Part shown: piece by piece, positions 8,436-15,537 of the stretch | Layout: every line of letters starts with the position of its first letter | How positions within the stretch are numbered: position 1 is the first letter of the stretch | Source of the DNA: Plantactinospora endophytica | GTDB taxonomy: Bacteria > Actinomycetota > Actinomycetes > Mycobacteriales > Micromonosporaceae | Assembly: GCF_016862915.1 (NCBI RefSeq) | Contig: NZ_BONW01000025.1 | Coordinates: forward strand, 1 to 64,000 | Direction of reading: 5' to 3' | DNA length: 64,000 nucleotides | The notes under the pieces: model-generated | Told to the model about the DNA's origin: nothing | Databases searched by the model: none | What the model saw: only the letters and a program-made list of their open reading frames with translations | Made by a program: the position numbers and the translations under genes

Positions 8436-10268
8436 ATGCCGGTATCGGTCACCATGCCCCGGCTGGGCGAGAGCGTCACTGAGGGCACCGTCACCCGGTG
8501 GCTGAAGCAGGAGGGCGACCGGGTCGAGGTCGACGAGCCCCTGCTCGAGGTTTCCACCGACAAGGTCGACACCGAGATCCCCTCCCCGGCGGCCGGCGTG
8601 CTGGCCCGGATCGTGGTGAGCGAGGACGAGACCGCCGAGGTCGGCAGCGAACTGGCGGTGATCGACGGCGACGGCGAGTCGGCCGGCGAGACCGCACCGG
8701 CACAGCCGCAGCAGGCCGAGGCCCAGCCGGCTCCGGCCGAGGCGGCCCCGTCGGCCGAGGCGGCCGAGCCGGCCGGCGAGCCGGAGCAGGCCGAGCAGGC
8801 CGAGCCGGAGACGGTCACCGCGCAGGCCGCCCCGGCCGGTGACTCCACCGTGCTCAAGATGCCGGCCCTGGGCGAGAGCGTCACCGAGGGCACGGTGACC
8901 CGCTGGCTGAAGGAGGTCGGCGACACCGTCGAGGCCGACGAGCCGCTGGTCGAGGTCTCCACTGACAAGGTGGACACCGAGATCCCCTCCCCGGTCGCCG
9001 GCACGCTGCTGGAGATCCGGGTCAGCCAGGACGAGACCGCGCCGGTCGGCGCCGACCTGGCGGTGATCGGTGCAGCCGGCGGGGCCGCACCGGCCGCCGA
9101 GCCGGCGAAGCCCGCCCCCGAGGCGGCGAAGCCGGCAGCCGAGCCGAAGCCCGAGCCCGCCAAGCCGGCCGAGCCCGCCGCACCGGAGGCCGGTGCGTCG
9201 TACGAGGCGCCGGCGCCGGAGACCGAGCGGTCCACCCAGCCGACCAAGACCGAGCAGGCGGCCCAGCCGGCGCCCGCGCGTGCTGCGGCTCCCGCGCCGG
9301 CAGCGGCGCCGTCCGGCGAGAACGGCGCCGGGTACGTCACCCCGCTGGTCCGCAAGCTCGCCAGTGACCAGGGCGTCGACCTCTCCACCGTCAGCGGTAC
9401 CGGGGTCGGTGGCCGGATCCGCAAGCAGGACGTACTCGCGGCGGCGGAGCAGGCCCGCGCGGCGGCACAGGCGGCGGCACAGGCTCCGGCTGCCCAGCCC
9501 GCCCCGGCCGGCGCACCCGCGCCGAAGGCGGCACCGAGCCCGCTGCGCGGCAGCACCCAGAAGCTGCCCCGGATCCGCGCGGTGATCGCCAGGCGGATGC
9601 AGGAGTCGCTGCACGAGATGGCGCAGCTCACCACGGTCGTCGAGGTGGACGTCACCAAGGTCGCCCGGCTGCGGGCCAAGGCCAAGGACACGTTCTTCCA
9701 GCGGCACGGCGTCAAGCTGTCGTTCCTGCCGTTCTTCGCGTTGGCCGCGGTCGAGGCGTTGCAGACGTACCCGGTGGTCAACGCCCGGATGGACCTCGAC
9801 GGCGGGACGATCACCTACCCCGAGGCGGAGCACCTGGGCATCGCCGTCGACACCGAGCGCGGCCTGATGGTGCCGGTGATCCACAATGCCGGTGACCTGA
9901 ACCTGGCCGGGATCGCCCGCCGGGTCGCCGACCTCGCCGAGCGGACCCGGACCAACAAGATCAGCCCGGACGAGATCGCCGGCGCCACCTTCACGCTGAC
10001 CAACACGGGCAGCCGGGGCGCGCTCTTCGACACGCCGATCGTGCCGGCGCCGCAGTCGGCGATGCTCGGCACCGGCGCGGTGGTCAAGCGTCCGATGGTG
10101 GTCACCGACCCGCAGCTCGGCGAGGTGATCGTGCCGCGCTCGATGGTCTACCTGGCGCTCTCCTACGACCACCGGCTGGTCGACGGCGCGGACGCCGCCC
10201 GGTTCCTGACCGCGATCAAGGAGCGGCTGGAGGCCGGCCAGTTCGAGGCCGAGCTCGGGCTCGCCTGA
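8436..10268 (+). CDS. sucB: 2-oxoglutarate dehydrogenase-type E2 (dihydrolipoyllysine-residue acyltransferase) with two lipoyl domains
   Basis: The 610-aa protein has two N-terminal lipoyl domains, each with [13 protein letters not shown] (lipoyl lysines at about 43 and 178). Ala/Pro/Glu-rich flexible linkers join them to a peripheral-subunit-binding domain ([16 protein letters not shown] near 305). A C-terminal catalytic domain of about 230 residues ends with the active-site motif [15 protein letters not shown]. This is the actinobacterial E2 annotated SucB, whose core may serve both pyruvate and 2-oxoglutarate dehydrogenases. A GAAGGAGT Shine-Dalgarno precedes the ATG. It forms an operon with lpdA and depends on the LipA/LipB pair encoded 7 kb downstream. 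A terminator follows at 10287. Confidence 0.94.
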   Translation: MPVSVTMPRLGESVTEGTVTRWLKQEGDRVEVDEPLLEVSTDKVDTEIPSPAAGVLARIVVSEDETAEVGSELAVIDGDGESAGETAPAQPQQAEAQPAPAEAAPSAEAAEPAGEPEQAEQAEPETVTAQAAPAGDSTVLKMPALGESVTEGTVTRWLKEVGDTVEADEPLVEVSTDKVDTEIPSPVAGTLLEIRVSQDETAPVGADLAVIGAAGGAAPAAEPAKPAPEAAKPAAEPKPEPAKPAEPAAPEAGASYEAPAPETERSTQPTKTEQAAQPAPARAAAPAPAAAPSGENGAGYVTPLVRKLASDQGVDLSTVSGTGVGGRIRKQDVLAAAEQARAAAQAAAQAPAAQPAPAGAPAPKAAPSPLRGSTQKLPRIRAVIARRMQESLHEMAQLTTVVEVDVTKVARLRAKAKDTFFQRHGVKLSFLPFFALAAVEALQTYPVVNARMDLDGGTITYPEAEHLGIAVDTERGLMVPVIHNAGDLNLAGIARRVADLAERTRTNKISPDEIAGATFTLTNTGSRGALFDTPIVPAPQSAMLGTGAVVKRPMVVTDPQLGEVIVPRSMVYLALSYDHRLVDGADAARFLTAIKERLEAGQFEAELGLA

Positions 10269-10286
10269 CACCAGCACCAGCGCGTC

Positions 10287-10323
10287 GTACGGGGCGCTCG
10301 GCCGTCGGCCGGGCGCCCCGTAC
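10287..10323 (+). terminator. Terminator after sucB
   Basis: An 11-bp perfect stem (GTACGGGGCGC with its complement at 10313-10323) begins 19 bp after the sucB stop. The loop is itself GC-rich and self-complementary. There is no U-run. Confidence 0.7.
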
Positions 10324-10416
10324 CGTTCCGGCGACGGTACGACCGTCACCGACCCGGTACGGCTGCCCGCGCCCCGCCCGGAGCGGGCGACGATCCGGAT
10401 AGGCGAAGATACGGAG

Positions 10417-11325
10417 ATGCGTATCGTGATCGCCGGTGCGTCCGGCTGGCTCGGCACCCGTCTGACCGATCGGCTCCGCGCGGCGGACCACGACGTCGTA
10501 CGGCTGGTCCGGCGCCCGGCCGGTGCCCCGGACGAGGTGCGGTGGGACCCGGCCGCCGGTCAACTGGACCCGGCGACGCTCTCCGGGGCCGGCGCGGTGG
10601 TCAACCTGGCCGGCGCCAACATCGGCGACCGGCGGTGGACCCACGGCTTCAAGGAGCTGCTCCGGGCCAGCCGGGTCGACAGCACCGCGACGCTGGCCCG
10701 GGCGATCGCCGCGCTGCCGGCCGGAGAGCGCCCCGGCGCCCTGCTGAACGGCTCGGCGATCGGCTGGTACGGCGACACCGGCGACCGCCCGGTCGAGGAG
10801 GACGCACCGGCCGGCGACGGCTTCATGGCGGACCTGTGCCGGGTCTGGGAGGCGGCGACCGCGCCCGCCGAGCAGGCCGGGGTACGGGTGGTACGGCTGC
10901 GCATCGGCCTGCCGCTGGACGCCTCCGGCGGCCTGCTCAAGCCGCAACTGCTGCCGTACCGGCTCGGGATCGCGGGCAAGTTCGGCAGTGGACGGCAGTG
11001 GATTCCGTGGATCTCGATGGCCGACTGGCTGGCCGCGATGACGTTCCTGCTGGACCGTGCGGACATCGCCGGGCCGGTCAACGTCGTCGGTCCGGCCCCG
11101 GTGACCAACGCCGAGTTCACCAGGGAACTGGGGCGGGCACTGCACCGGCCGACGGTGATGCCGGTACCCGGGATCGCGCTGCGGACCCTGCTCGGCGAAC
11201 TCTCGGTCGAGACGCTGCGCAGTCTCCGGGTACTGCCCGGCGTGCTGAACCGGGCCGGTTTCGAGTACCGGCATCCGGACCTGGCCGGCGCGCTCGGGGC
11301 GGCGTTGGCCACTCGGCACGGTTGA
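10417..11325 (+). CDS. TIGR01777-family NAD(P)-dependent epimerase (SDR superfamily)
   Basis: The 302-aa protein starts with the Rossmann motif IAGASGWLGTRL (residues 4-15), has the family-typical GSAIGWYGDTGDRPVEED segment near 110-130, and ends with the DUF1731-like region (VMPVPGIALRTLLGE and the GFEYRHPDL strand). This is the YfcH/SulA-like group, whose substrate is unknown. A GAAGAT hexamer ends 6 bp before the ATG, so the mRNA may be leaderless. It stands alone after the sucB terminator, as such genes do near lpd/sucB in related genomes. Confidence 0.88.
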   Translation: MRIVIAGASGWLGTRLTDRLRAADHDVVRLVRRPAGAPDEVRWDPAAGQLDPATLSGAGAVVNLAGANIGDRRWTHGFKELLRASRVDSTATLARAIAALPAGERPGALLNGSAIGWYGDTGDRPVEEDAPAGDGFMADLCRVWEAATAPAEQAGVRVVRLRIGLPLDASGGLLKPQLLPYRLGIAGKFGSGRQWIPWISMADWLAAMTFLLDRADIAGPVNVVGPAPVTNAEFTRELGRALHRPTVMPVPGIALRTLLGELSVETLRSLRVLPGVLNRAGFEYRHPDLAGALGAALATRHG

Positions 11326-11463
11326 TGCCGGGAACGACGATCCAGGCCGGGTGAACCCGGCAGGTGGACAACAAATCTGAATGTCCTTTTCGTCGCAGTT
11401 AATGCCTTTTGTCTGAGTAATCTCCGAGGCAGACCCGTGGTCGTTTCGCCATTAGGAGATTCC
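11326..11463 (+). promoter_or_regulatory. AT-richer leader of the surface-protein locus
   Basis: These 138 bp are clearly less GC-rich than the surroundings, with T-rich stretches at about 11390-11415 (TGTCCTTTTCG, TGCCTTTTGTCTGAG), as expected of a promoter in this genome. A good AGGAGATTCC Shine-Dalgarno immediately precedes the ATG at 11464. I cannot name a regulator or fix the -10 hexamer. Confidence 0.45.
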
Positions 11464-12009
11464 ATGAGAAAGACTCTGTTGTCCGCCGGCTTAGCCGGTC
11501 TCGCGCTGGTGTTCGGACTCGCCGCTCCCGCCTCCGCCGCCGACGACACCACCGTTGTCACGCTCACTGTCGTCGCGGTCGGCGGGCTCACCATCACGGC
11601 TCCCGAGGCCGCGAACATCGGAAGCGGCGCCGAGGGCGGCGCGGTGTCCGGCCAGATCGGCTCGGTCACGGTACTGGACCAGCGGGCGTCACTGACCCCG
11701 AACTGGACCGCGACGGTCATCTCCACCGACTTCACCACCGGGGGCGGCACGGCTCAGGAGACCATCCCGAACATCAACGTCAGGTACTGGTCGGGCCAGC
11801 CCATCGCCACCTCCGGAAGCGGCACCTTCACAACGGGCCAGCCCGGTGCCGCCGATGCGGTGATCATCAACGTGCCTCGGACGGTCTTCACGCACACCGG
11901 CGGCACCGGCAGCAACTTCGCCACCTGGAACCCGACCCTGGTGGTCACGATCCCGCAGGACGCCGTCGCCGGCATCTACACCGGGACGGTGACACATTCG
12001 GTGCTCTGA
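11464..12009 (+). CDS. Secreted WxL-like surface protein
   Basis: The 181-aa protein has a clear signal peptide (MRKTLLSAGLAGLALVFGLA, cleavage after ASA near residue 29). The mature part is Thr/Gly/Val-rich, all-beta, and free of Cys and membrane segments. Two Trp elements, NWTATV near the middle and WNPTLVVTIP followed by GIYTGTVTHSVL at the very end, match the layout of WxL cell-wall-binding domains, although the exact W-x-L triplet is not kept. The next gene encodes a DUF916-like partner and a small LPXTG protein follows, the same trio as in Firmicute Csc/WxL loci. The function is inferred from this context: non-covalent binding to the cell wall within a surface complex. Confidence 0.72.
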   Translation: MRKTLLSAGLAGLALVFGLAAPASAADDTTVVTLTVVAVGGLTITAPEAANIGSGAEGGAVSGQIGSVTVLDQRASLTPNWTATVISTDFTTGGGTAQETIPNINVRYWSGQPIATSGSGTFTTGQPGAADAVIINVPRTVFTHTGGTGSNFATWNPTLVVTIPQDAVAGIYTGTVTHSVL

Positions 12010-12025
12010 GCGCACCCGTCGACTG

Positions 12026-13051
12026 GTGCTGCTGGCCTCCGTCGCCCTCCTGGCGACCGGTGTGCCGGCGGCACCGGCCGTTGCGGGGCAAACGACGTCG
12101 GCACGGCGGGCGCCGGACAGGGCCGGCATCGGGCTGCAACTCATCGACATTCCGGTTGCCCGGGTGAAGGACCCCCGGGCGCTCGCGTACATCGTGGACC
12201 ACGTCAGACCGGGGACGACGATCAAGCGTCGGGTCGAGGTGCGCAACACCACCGGGCGCCGCCAGCACGTCGAGCTGTACGCCGGTGCGGCGAAGATCGA
12301 CGGCAACGTCTTCGCCGCCGCCGACGGGCGGGGCGGCAACGACCTGAGCGGCTGGGTGAGGCTGGAGTCGAACTCCGTCGATCTGCCGCCGGGTGGACGG
12401 AAACGGGTACGGGTCACGGTCGCCGTACCGGAGACGGCCCCGGCGGGTGAACGGTACGGGGCGATCTGGGCACAGATCAGCAGCCCGCCCTCGGACGGCG
12501 GCAACGTGCTCCAGATCCACCGGGTGGGCGTACGGATGTACCTCGACATCGGGCTCGGCGGCGAGCCGCCGAGCGACTTCCGGGTCGACGGCATGGCTGT
12601 GGGCCCGGGCGACGGGACCTGGCCGGCGGTCACCGCCTGGGTGGAGAACACCGGCGGACGGGCCCTCGACATGGCTGGCAACCTGCACCTGTCGAGCACC
12701 TCCGGCACCGTCCGGGCCGGCCCGTTCCCGGTCACCAACGGGGTGACCATCCTGCCGGGCCAGCGTGGGCAGGTCAGCGTGCTGGTCAACCAGCCGCTGT
12801 CGGCGGGCCGCTGGAAAGCCAGGCTGGAACTGACCAGCGGGACGGTGAAGCGCACCGCCGAGGCGGAGCTGACGTTGAACGGGTCGGCTCGGGCGGCGGA
12901 ACCCACCGACCGCCGCTGGCTGGTCTTCGGGCCGGGAATCGGGCTGGCCCTGGTGCTGCTCGTCGGTCTGCTCGGCTGGCGCCGCCGCCGACGCCGACGG
13001 GTTCCGGTGGAGGCGCCGACAGGCCGACATTCGGCACCAACACCCCACTGA
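12026..13051 (+). CDS. DUF916-like (WxL-interacting) membrane-anchored surface protein
   Basis: The 341-aa product has an N-terminal hydrophobic signal, then GIGLQLIDIPV...RALAYIVDHVRPGTTIKRRVEVRNTT, the typical opening of the DUF916 peptidoglycan-binding domain, and a second immunoglobulin-like beta domain from about 185 to 285. A C-terminal membrane helix (LVFGPGIGLALVLLVGLLGW) precedes a cluster of seven arginines, which should hold the tail in the cytoplasm. In Firmicutes such proteins bind both peptidoglycan and WxL partners. Only GTG at 12026 is a normal start, but it removes the basic residues expected before a signal peptide; an ATT at 11996 would restore them. It lies 16 bp after the WxL-like gene. 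Confidence 0.75.
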   Translation: MLLASVALLATGVPAAPAVAGQTTSARRAPDRAGIGLQLIDIPVARVKDPRALAYIVDHVRPGTTIKRRVEVRNTTGRRQHVELYAGAAKIDGNVFAAADGRGGNDLSGWVRLESNSVDLPPGGRKRVRVTVAVPETAPAGERYGAIWAQISSPPSDGGNVLQIHRVGVRMYLDIGLGGEPPSDFRVDGMAVGPGDGTWPAVTAWVENTGGRALDMAGNLHLSSTSGTVRAGPFPVTNGVTILPGQRGQVSVLVNQPLSAGRWKARLELTSGTVKRTAEAELTLNGSARAAEPTDRRWLVFGPGIGLALVLLVGLLGWRRRRRRRVPVEAPTGRHSAPTPH

Positions 13052-13203
13052 TAACCGGAAACAACCAACAAAAGTGAGGAGGCGTGTAAAGGTAATTTCA
13101 CCTTCCGTACCGGACAAAGCCTCTGGTACCCGGACGCCGTTACCGCCGGTCCGGTCGCGAAGGCGACCCGCGCCGCGAGCGGCGCCGCCAGGCTGGAGGC
13201 TCG

Positions 13204-13632
13204 ATGACCGACCAGGACCGGACCGGCCGACCGGGCGTCCCGCCCCGGCCCCGCCGGGCAGTCGTCGCCGGACTCGCCCTCTCCGCCGGCCTGGCGGTGA
13301 CCGGCACGACGGTCGCGGCGGCCAGTTGGCCGGACCACCGGACCCGCACCGCCGTGGCCGCCGCCGCCCCGGAACCGGCGGCACCCGGCACCGTCACGTT
13401 CCGGGTCGTACCCGCGCCGACAACGCCGCCACCGACACCGTCGCCGACGGCGCCCACCCGGCCGCCCACACCCTGGCCGACGCCGTCGGGCCACCTGCCG
13501 GTGACCGGAGGCGGTGACCCGGTCCCCAACTGGCTACCGGCGCTCGGCGCCCTGCTGGTGCTGACCGGCGGCCTGATCGTCGCCCTCGCCCGCAGATCAC
13601 GCCGCCCCGACGAGGCCGGGCCGACCCCCTGA
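13204..13632 (+). CDS. Small LPXTG-type cell-wall-anchored protein
   Basis: The 142-aa protein has an N-terminal signal or anchor segment (PRRAVVAGLALSAGLAVTGT), a Pro/Thr-rich stalk (about residues 75-98), the sortase motif LPVTG at about 99-103, a hydrophobic helix (WLPALGALLVLTGGLIVALA) and a basic tail (RRSRR). This is a complete sorting signal, so a sortase should attach it to peptidoglycan. A GGAGG lies 4 bp before the ATG. It is the third gene of the WxL-like/DUF916-like set, in the place of the small LPXTG CscD protein. The 152-bp gap before it contains an imperfect dyad at 13088-13103. Confidence 0.8.
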   Translation: MTDQDRTGRPGVPPRPRRAVVAGLALSAGLAVTGTTVAAASWPDHRTRTAVAAAAPEPAAPGTVTFRVVPAPTTPPPTPSPTAPTRPPTPWPTPSGHLPVTGGGDPVPNWLPALGALLVLTGGLIVALARRSRRPDEAGPTP

Positions 13633-13647
13633 ACCGGAGACGCGAGC

Positions 13648-13811
13648 CGACCGCCTAAAACGGCGACGCGCGGCCGACCGCGTCCGAAGCCGGTGACCTG
13701 AGCCGAGCGCCCGAAACCGGCGGCGCGCGGCCGACCGTCCGAAGCCGGTGACGTAAGCCGAGCGCCCGAGACCGCGACGCGGGGCCGACCGCCCGAGACC
13801 GCGACGCGGGG
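13648..13811. repeat. Degenerate tandem array, about six 27-29-bp units
   Basis: Units share the pattern CCGA(C/G)CGCCCGA(G/A)ACC followed by GCGACGCG. The last two, at 13758-13784 and 13785-13811, are almost identical. The array fills the gap between the LPXTG gene and the convergent SCO5389-type gene. Confidence 0.7.
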
Positions 13812-13838
13812 CCCGCCGGGCGACCGGACGGGCCCCGC
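13806..13838. terminator. Bidirectional stem-loop terminator
   Basis: A perfect 10-bp stem, GCGGGGCCCG with its complement at 13829-13838, encloses a 13-nt loop. It lies 11 bp beyond the stop of the minus-strand gene and after the LPXTG gene, so it can serve both convergent units. Confidence 0.65.
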
Positions 13839-13848
13839 ACCGGCAGGG

Positions 13849-14241
13849 TCAGCAGTCGCGCAACTCCGGGGACTGGTTGCGGACCTGTGCGAGCGGCGAG
13901 ACGAACGACCGGTACGTCGAGCCGCCCACCGCCCCCGGCCGGAACGCCGCCACCCGGTGGCAGTTCTGGAACGCCAGCCGTACCCCGAAGTGGCGTTCCA
14001 GCCCGCCCCGGATGGCGTCACTGGCCAGCGCACGGAGCAGTTGGCCCCGCTCCACCTCACTCGGCGGCGGTACGGCGTGGTCGGCGTAGTCGGCAGTGGT
14101 CGAGTGGACCCGGGCCGAGACCTCGGCGACCACCGCCCAGGCGTACGGCAGGGAACGCCGGACACAGTCGACGAACTCCTCGTCGTCGACCCGGCCGGCT
14201 TCGGCCCGCTCCAGCAGTGCGGCGGGTACGTCCAGGGACAT
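13849..14241 (-). CDS. SCO5389-type conserved protein
   Basis: The 130-aa protein matches the pattern of the actinobacterial SCO5389 family: MSLDVPAALLERAEAG at the start, FVDCVRRSLPYAW near residue 23, GQLLRALASDAIRGGLERHFG in the middle, LAFQNCHRVAAF, and the terminal NQSPELRDC. It is soluble, with two well-placed Cys residues; its function is unknown. An AGGAGGAGAG Shine-Dalgarno stands just before the ATG. It follows the CooC-type ATPase gene on the same strand after a repeat-filled gap of 200 bp, so the two may or may not share a transcript. Confidence 0.88.
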   Translation of the reverse strand: MSLDVPAALLERAEAGRVDDEEFVDCVRRSLPYAWAVVAEVSARVHSTTADYADHAVPPPSEVERGQLLRALASDAIRGGLERHFGVRLAFQNCHRVAAFRPGAVGGSTYRSFVSPLAQVRNQSPELRDC

Positions 14242-14339
14242 CTCTCTCCTCCTGTCGTGGATTCGATCCGACCCGGACCGGACGGCCCGGACCGGCGGCA
14301 CAACTCGCCACCAGCACCGACGGCACAACGCACCCGCCG

Positions 14340-14436
14340 GAGCCGGGCGGCAGAACTCGCCCCCGCGAGCCGGGCGGCACAACTCGACCCCACGCGAGCC
14401 AGGCAGCAGAACTCGCCTCCGCGAGCCGGGGGGCGC
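14340..14436. repeat. Tandem repeat, 27-29-bp unit
   Basis: Three full units (GAGCC(G/A)GGC(G/A)GCA(G/C)AACTCG plus a C-rich spacer) start at about 14340, 14367 and 14396, and a fourth is truncated at 14423. The array lies between the ATPase stop and the SCO5389-type gene, and weaker copies extend back to about 14290. Confidence 0.75.
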
Positions 14437-14441
14437 GGGGC

Positions 14442-15419
14442 TCAGCGGACCGGGGCCTGCGGACCGGGTACGAAGTCGGGATCCACCTGGCCGGCGAGGT
14501 CCTCGCCGACCCGCTCGTTCGCCCAGGCGACCGCGTTGCGCAGGTGGAACTCCACCGCGTGCCGCCGGAAGGTGTCCCAGTCCTGGGCCTGCGCGTCGAC
14601 AGTGGCCCGGAGCAGTTCCAGCACGGCCCGGTTGCCCGGCTCCAGTGCCTCCACCGGCGCGGGTACGCCCCGCTCGGCACGCTTGACGTAGTCGGAGCGG
14701 GTGAGCCAGGTGAGCAGGTCGGCGCCGACGTGCTCGCGCAGGAACTCGACGTCGGCGTGGTCGTCGACCTTGTTGCCGACCACGTGCACCCGGACGCCGT
14801 ACTCCCGCGCGTAGCCGACGTACTGCCGGTAGACGCCGACGCTGCGCAGCGTCGGTTCGCAGACCAGGAAAGTGGCGTCGAACCGGGTGAACAGCCCGGA
14901 GGCGAACGAGTCGGCTCCGGCGGTCATGTCCACCACGACGTACTCCCCCGGGCCGTCGACCAGGTGGTTGAGCAGCAGTTCCACCGCGCCGACCTTGCTG
15001 TGGTAGCAGGCGACCCCGAGGTCGTCGGCGGTGAACGGGCCGGTCACCGCGAGCCGTACGCCGGCCACCTCGCGGACCACCGCCGCGTACAGCGGGTTGT
15101 CGCCGTCGACCGGGAGCAGCCGGGAGCCGCGTCCCGGCGGGGTGGTCTTGACCATCGCCGCCGCCGAGGAGATCCGCGGGTTCTCGCCGCGCAGGTACTC
15201 CTTGATCTGCGGTAGGTGGTCGCCGAGCGTCGGCAGCCGGGCCGCCTCCGCCTCGGTCGCGCCGAGCGCGGCCCCGAGGTGCTGGTTGATGTCCGCGTCG
15301 ACGGCGAGCAGCGGAAGCGGGCCACCGTCGGCCGGGCCCACGGCGGCGAGGTGGCGGGCGAAGAGGGCGGCCAGAGTGGTCTTGCCACTGCCGCCCTTGC
15401 CGACGAACGAGATCTTCAC
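14442..15419 (-). CDS. CooC/MinD-type ATPase
   Basis: The 325-aa protein begins with the deviant Walker A motif GKGGSGKTTLA (residues 7-17), typical of the MinD/ParA/CooC/NifH group. It continues with LLAVDADINQHLG (switch I region), YVVVDMTAGADSF (Walker B and switch II) and VVGNKVDDHADVEF (the guanine-contact-like NK-D element). CooC proteins load nickel into CO dehydrogenase; this copy has no such partner in view, so its client is unknown. The GTG start at 15419 has a GGAGG 10 bp upstream. A Zur-like palindrome lies 41-55 bp upstream, which suggests metal control. It is divergent from a membrane-protein gene. Confidence 0.78.
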   Translation of the reverse strand: MKISFVGKGGSGKTTLAALFARHLAAVGPADGGPLPLLAVDADINQHLGAALGATEAEAARLPTLGDHLPQIKEYLRGENPRISSAAAMVKTTPPGRGSRLLPVDGDNPLYAAVVREVAGVRLAVTGPFTADDLGVACYHSKVGAVELLLNHLVDGPGEYVVVDMTAGADSFASGLFTRFDATFLVCEPTLRSVGVYRQYVGYAREYGVRVHVVGNKVDDHADVEFLREHVGADLLTWLTRSDYVKRAERGVPAPVEALEPGNRAVLELLRATVDAQAQDWDTFRRHAVEFHLRNAVAWANERVGEDLAGQVDPDFVPGPQAPVR

Positions 15420-15459
15420 GGTACGGGCCCTCCGGTACGGTCTGCGACGTTAATTCAAT

Positions 15460-15474
15460 TGGAAATCATTTCCA
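15460..15474. promoter_or_regulatory. Zur/Fur-like palindromic operator
   Basis: TGGAAATCATTTCCA is a perfect 7-1-7 palindrome in a strikingly AT-rich island. It differs from the actinobacterial Zur box (TGAAAATCATTTTCA) by one symmetric base pair per half. It lies between two divergent genes and is closer to the ATPase gene (41 bp from its start codon) than to the membrane-protein gene (64 bp). The regulator is inferred from similarity only. Confidence 0.6.
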
Positions 15475-15537
15475 TCAGATCCGTCAAGGCTGCCCGGTTC
15501 CTCGGCGTGTCGACCCCGGCTTGGTAACCTCCGGCCC

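Noticed and set aside
6969-10457. Minus-strand frame of more than 1,100 codons opposite lpdA and sucB
   Set aside because: High GC keeps antisense frames open; the product is low-complexity (Arg/Gly/Leu/Asp) and both opposite genes have complete catalytic motifs.
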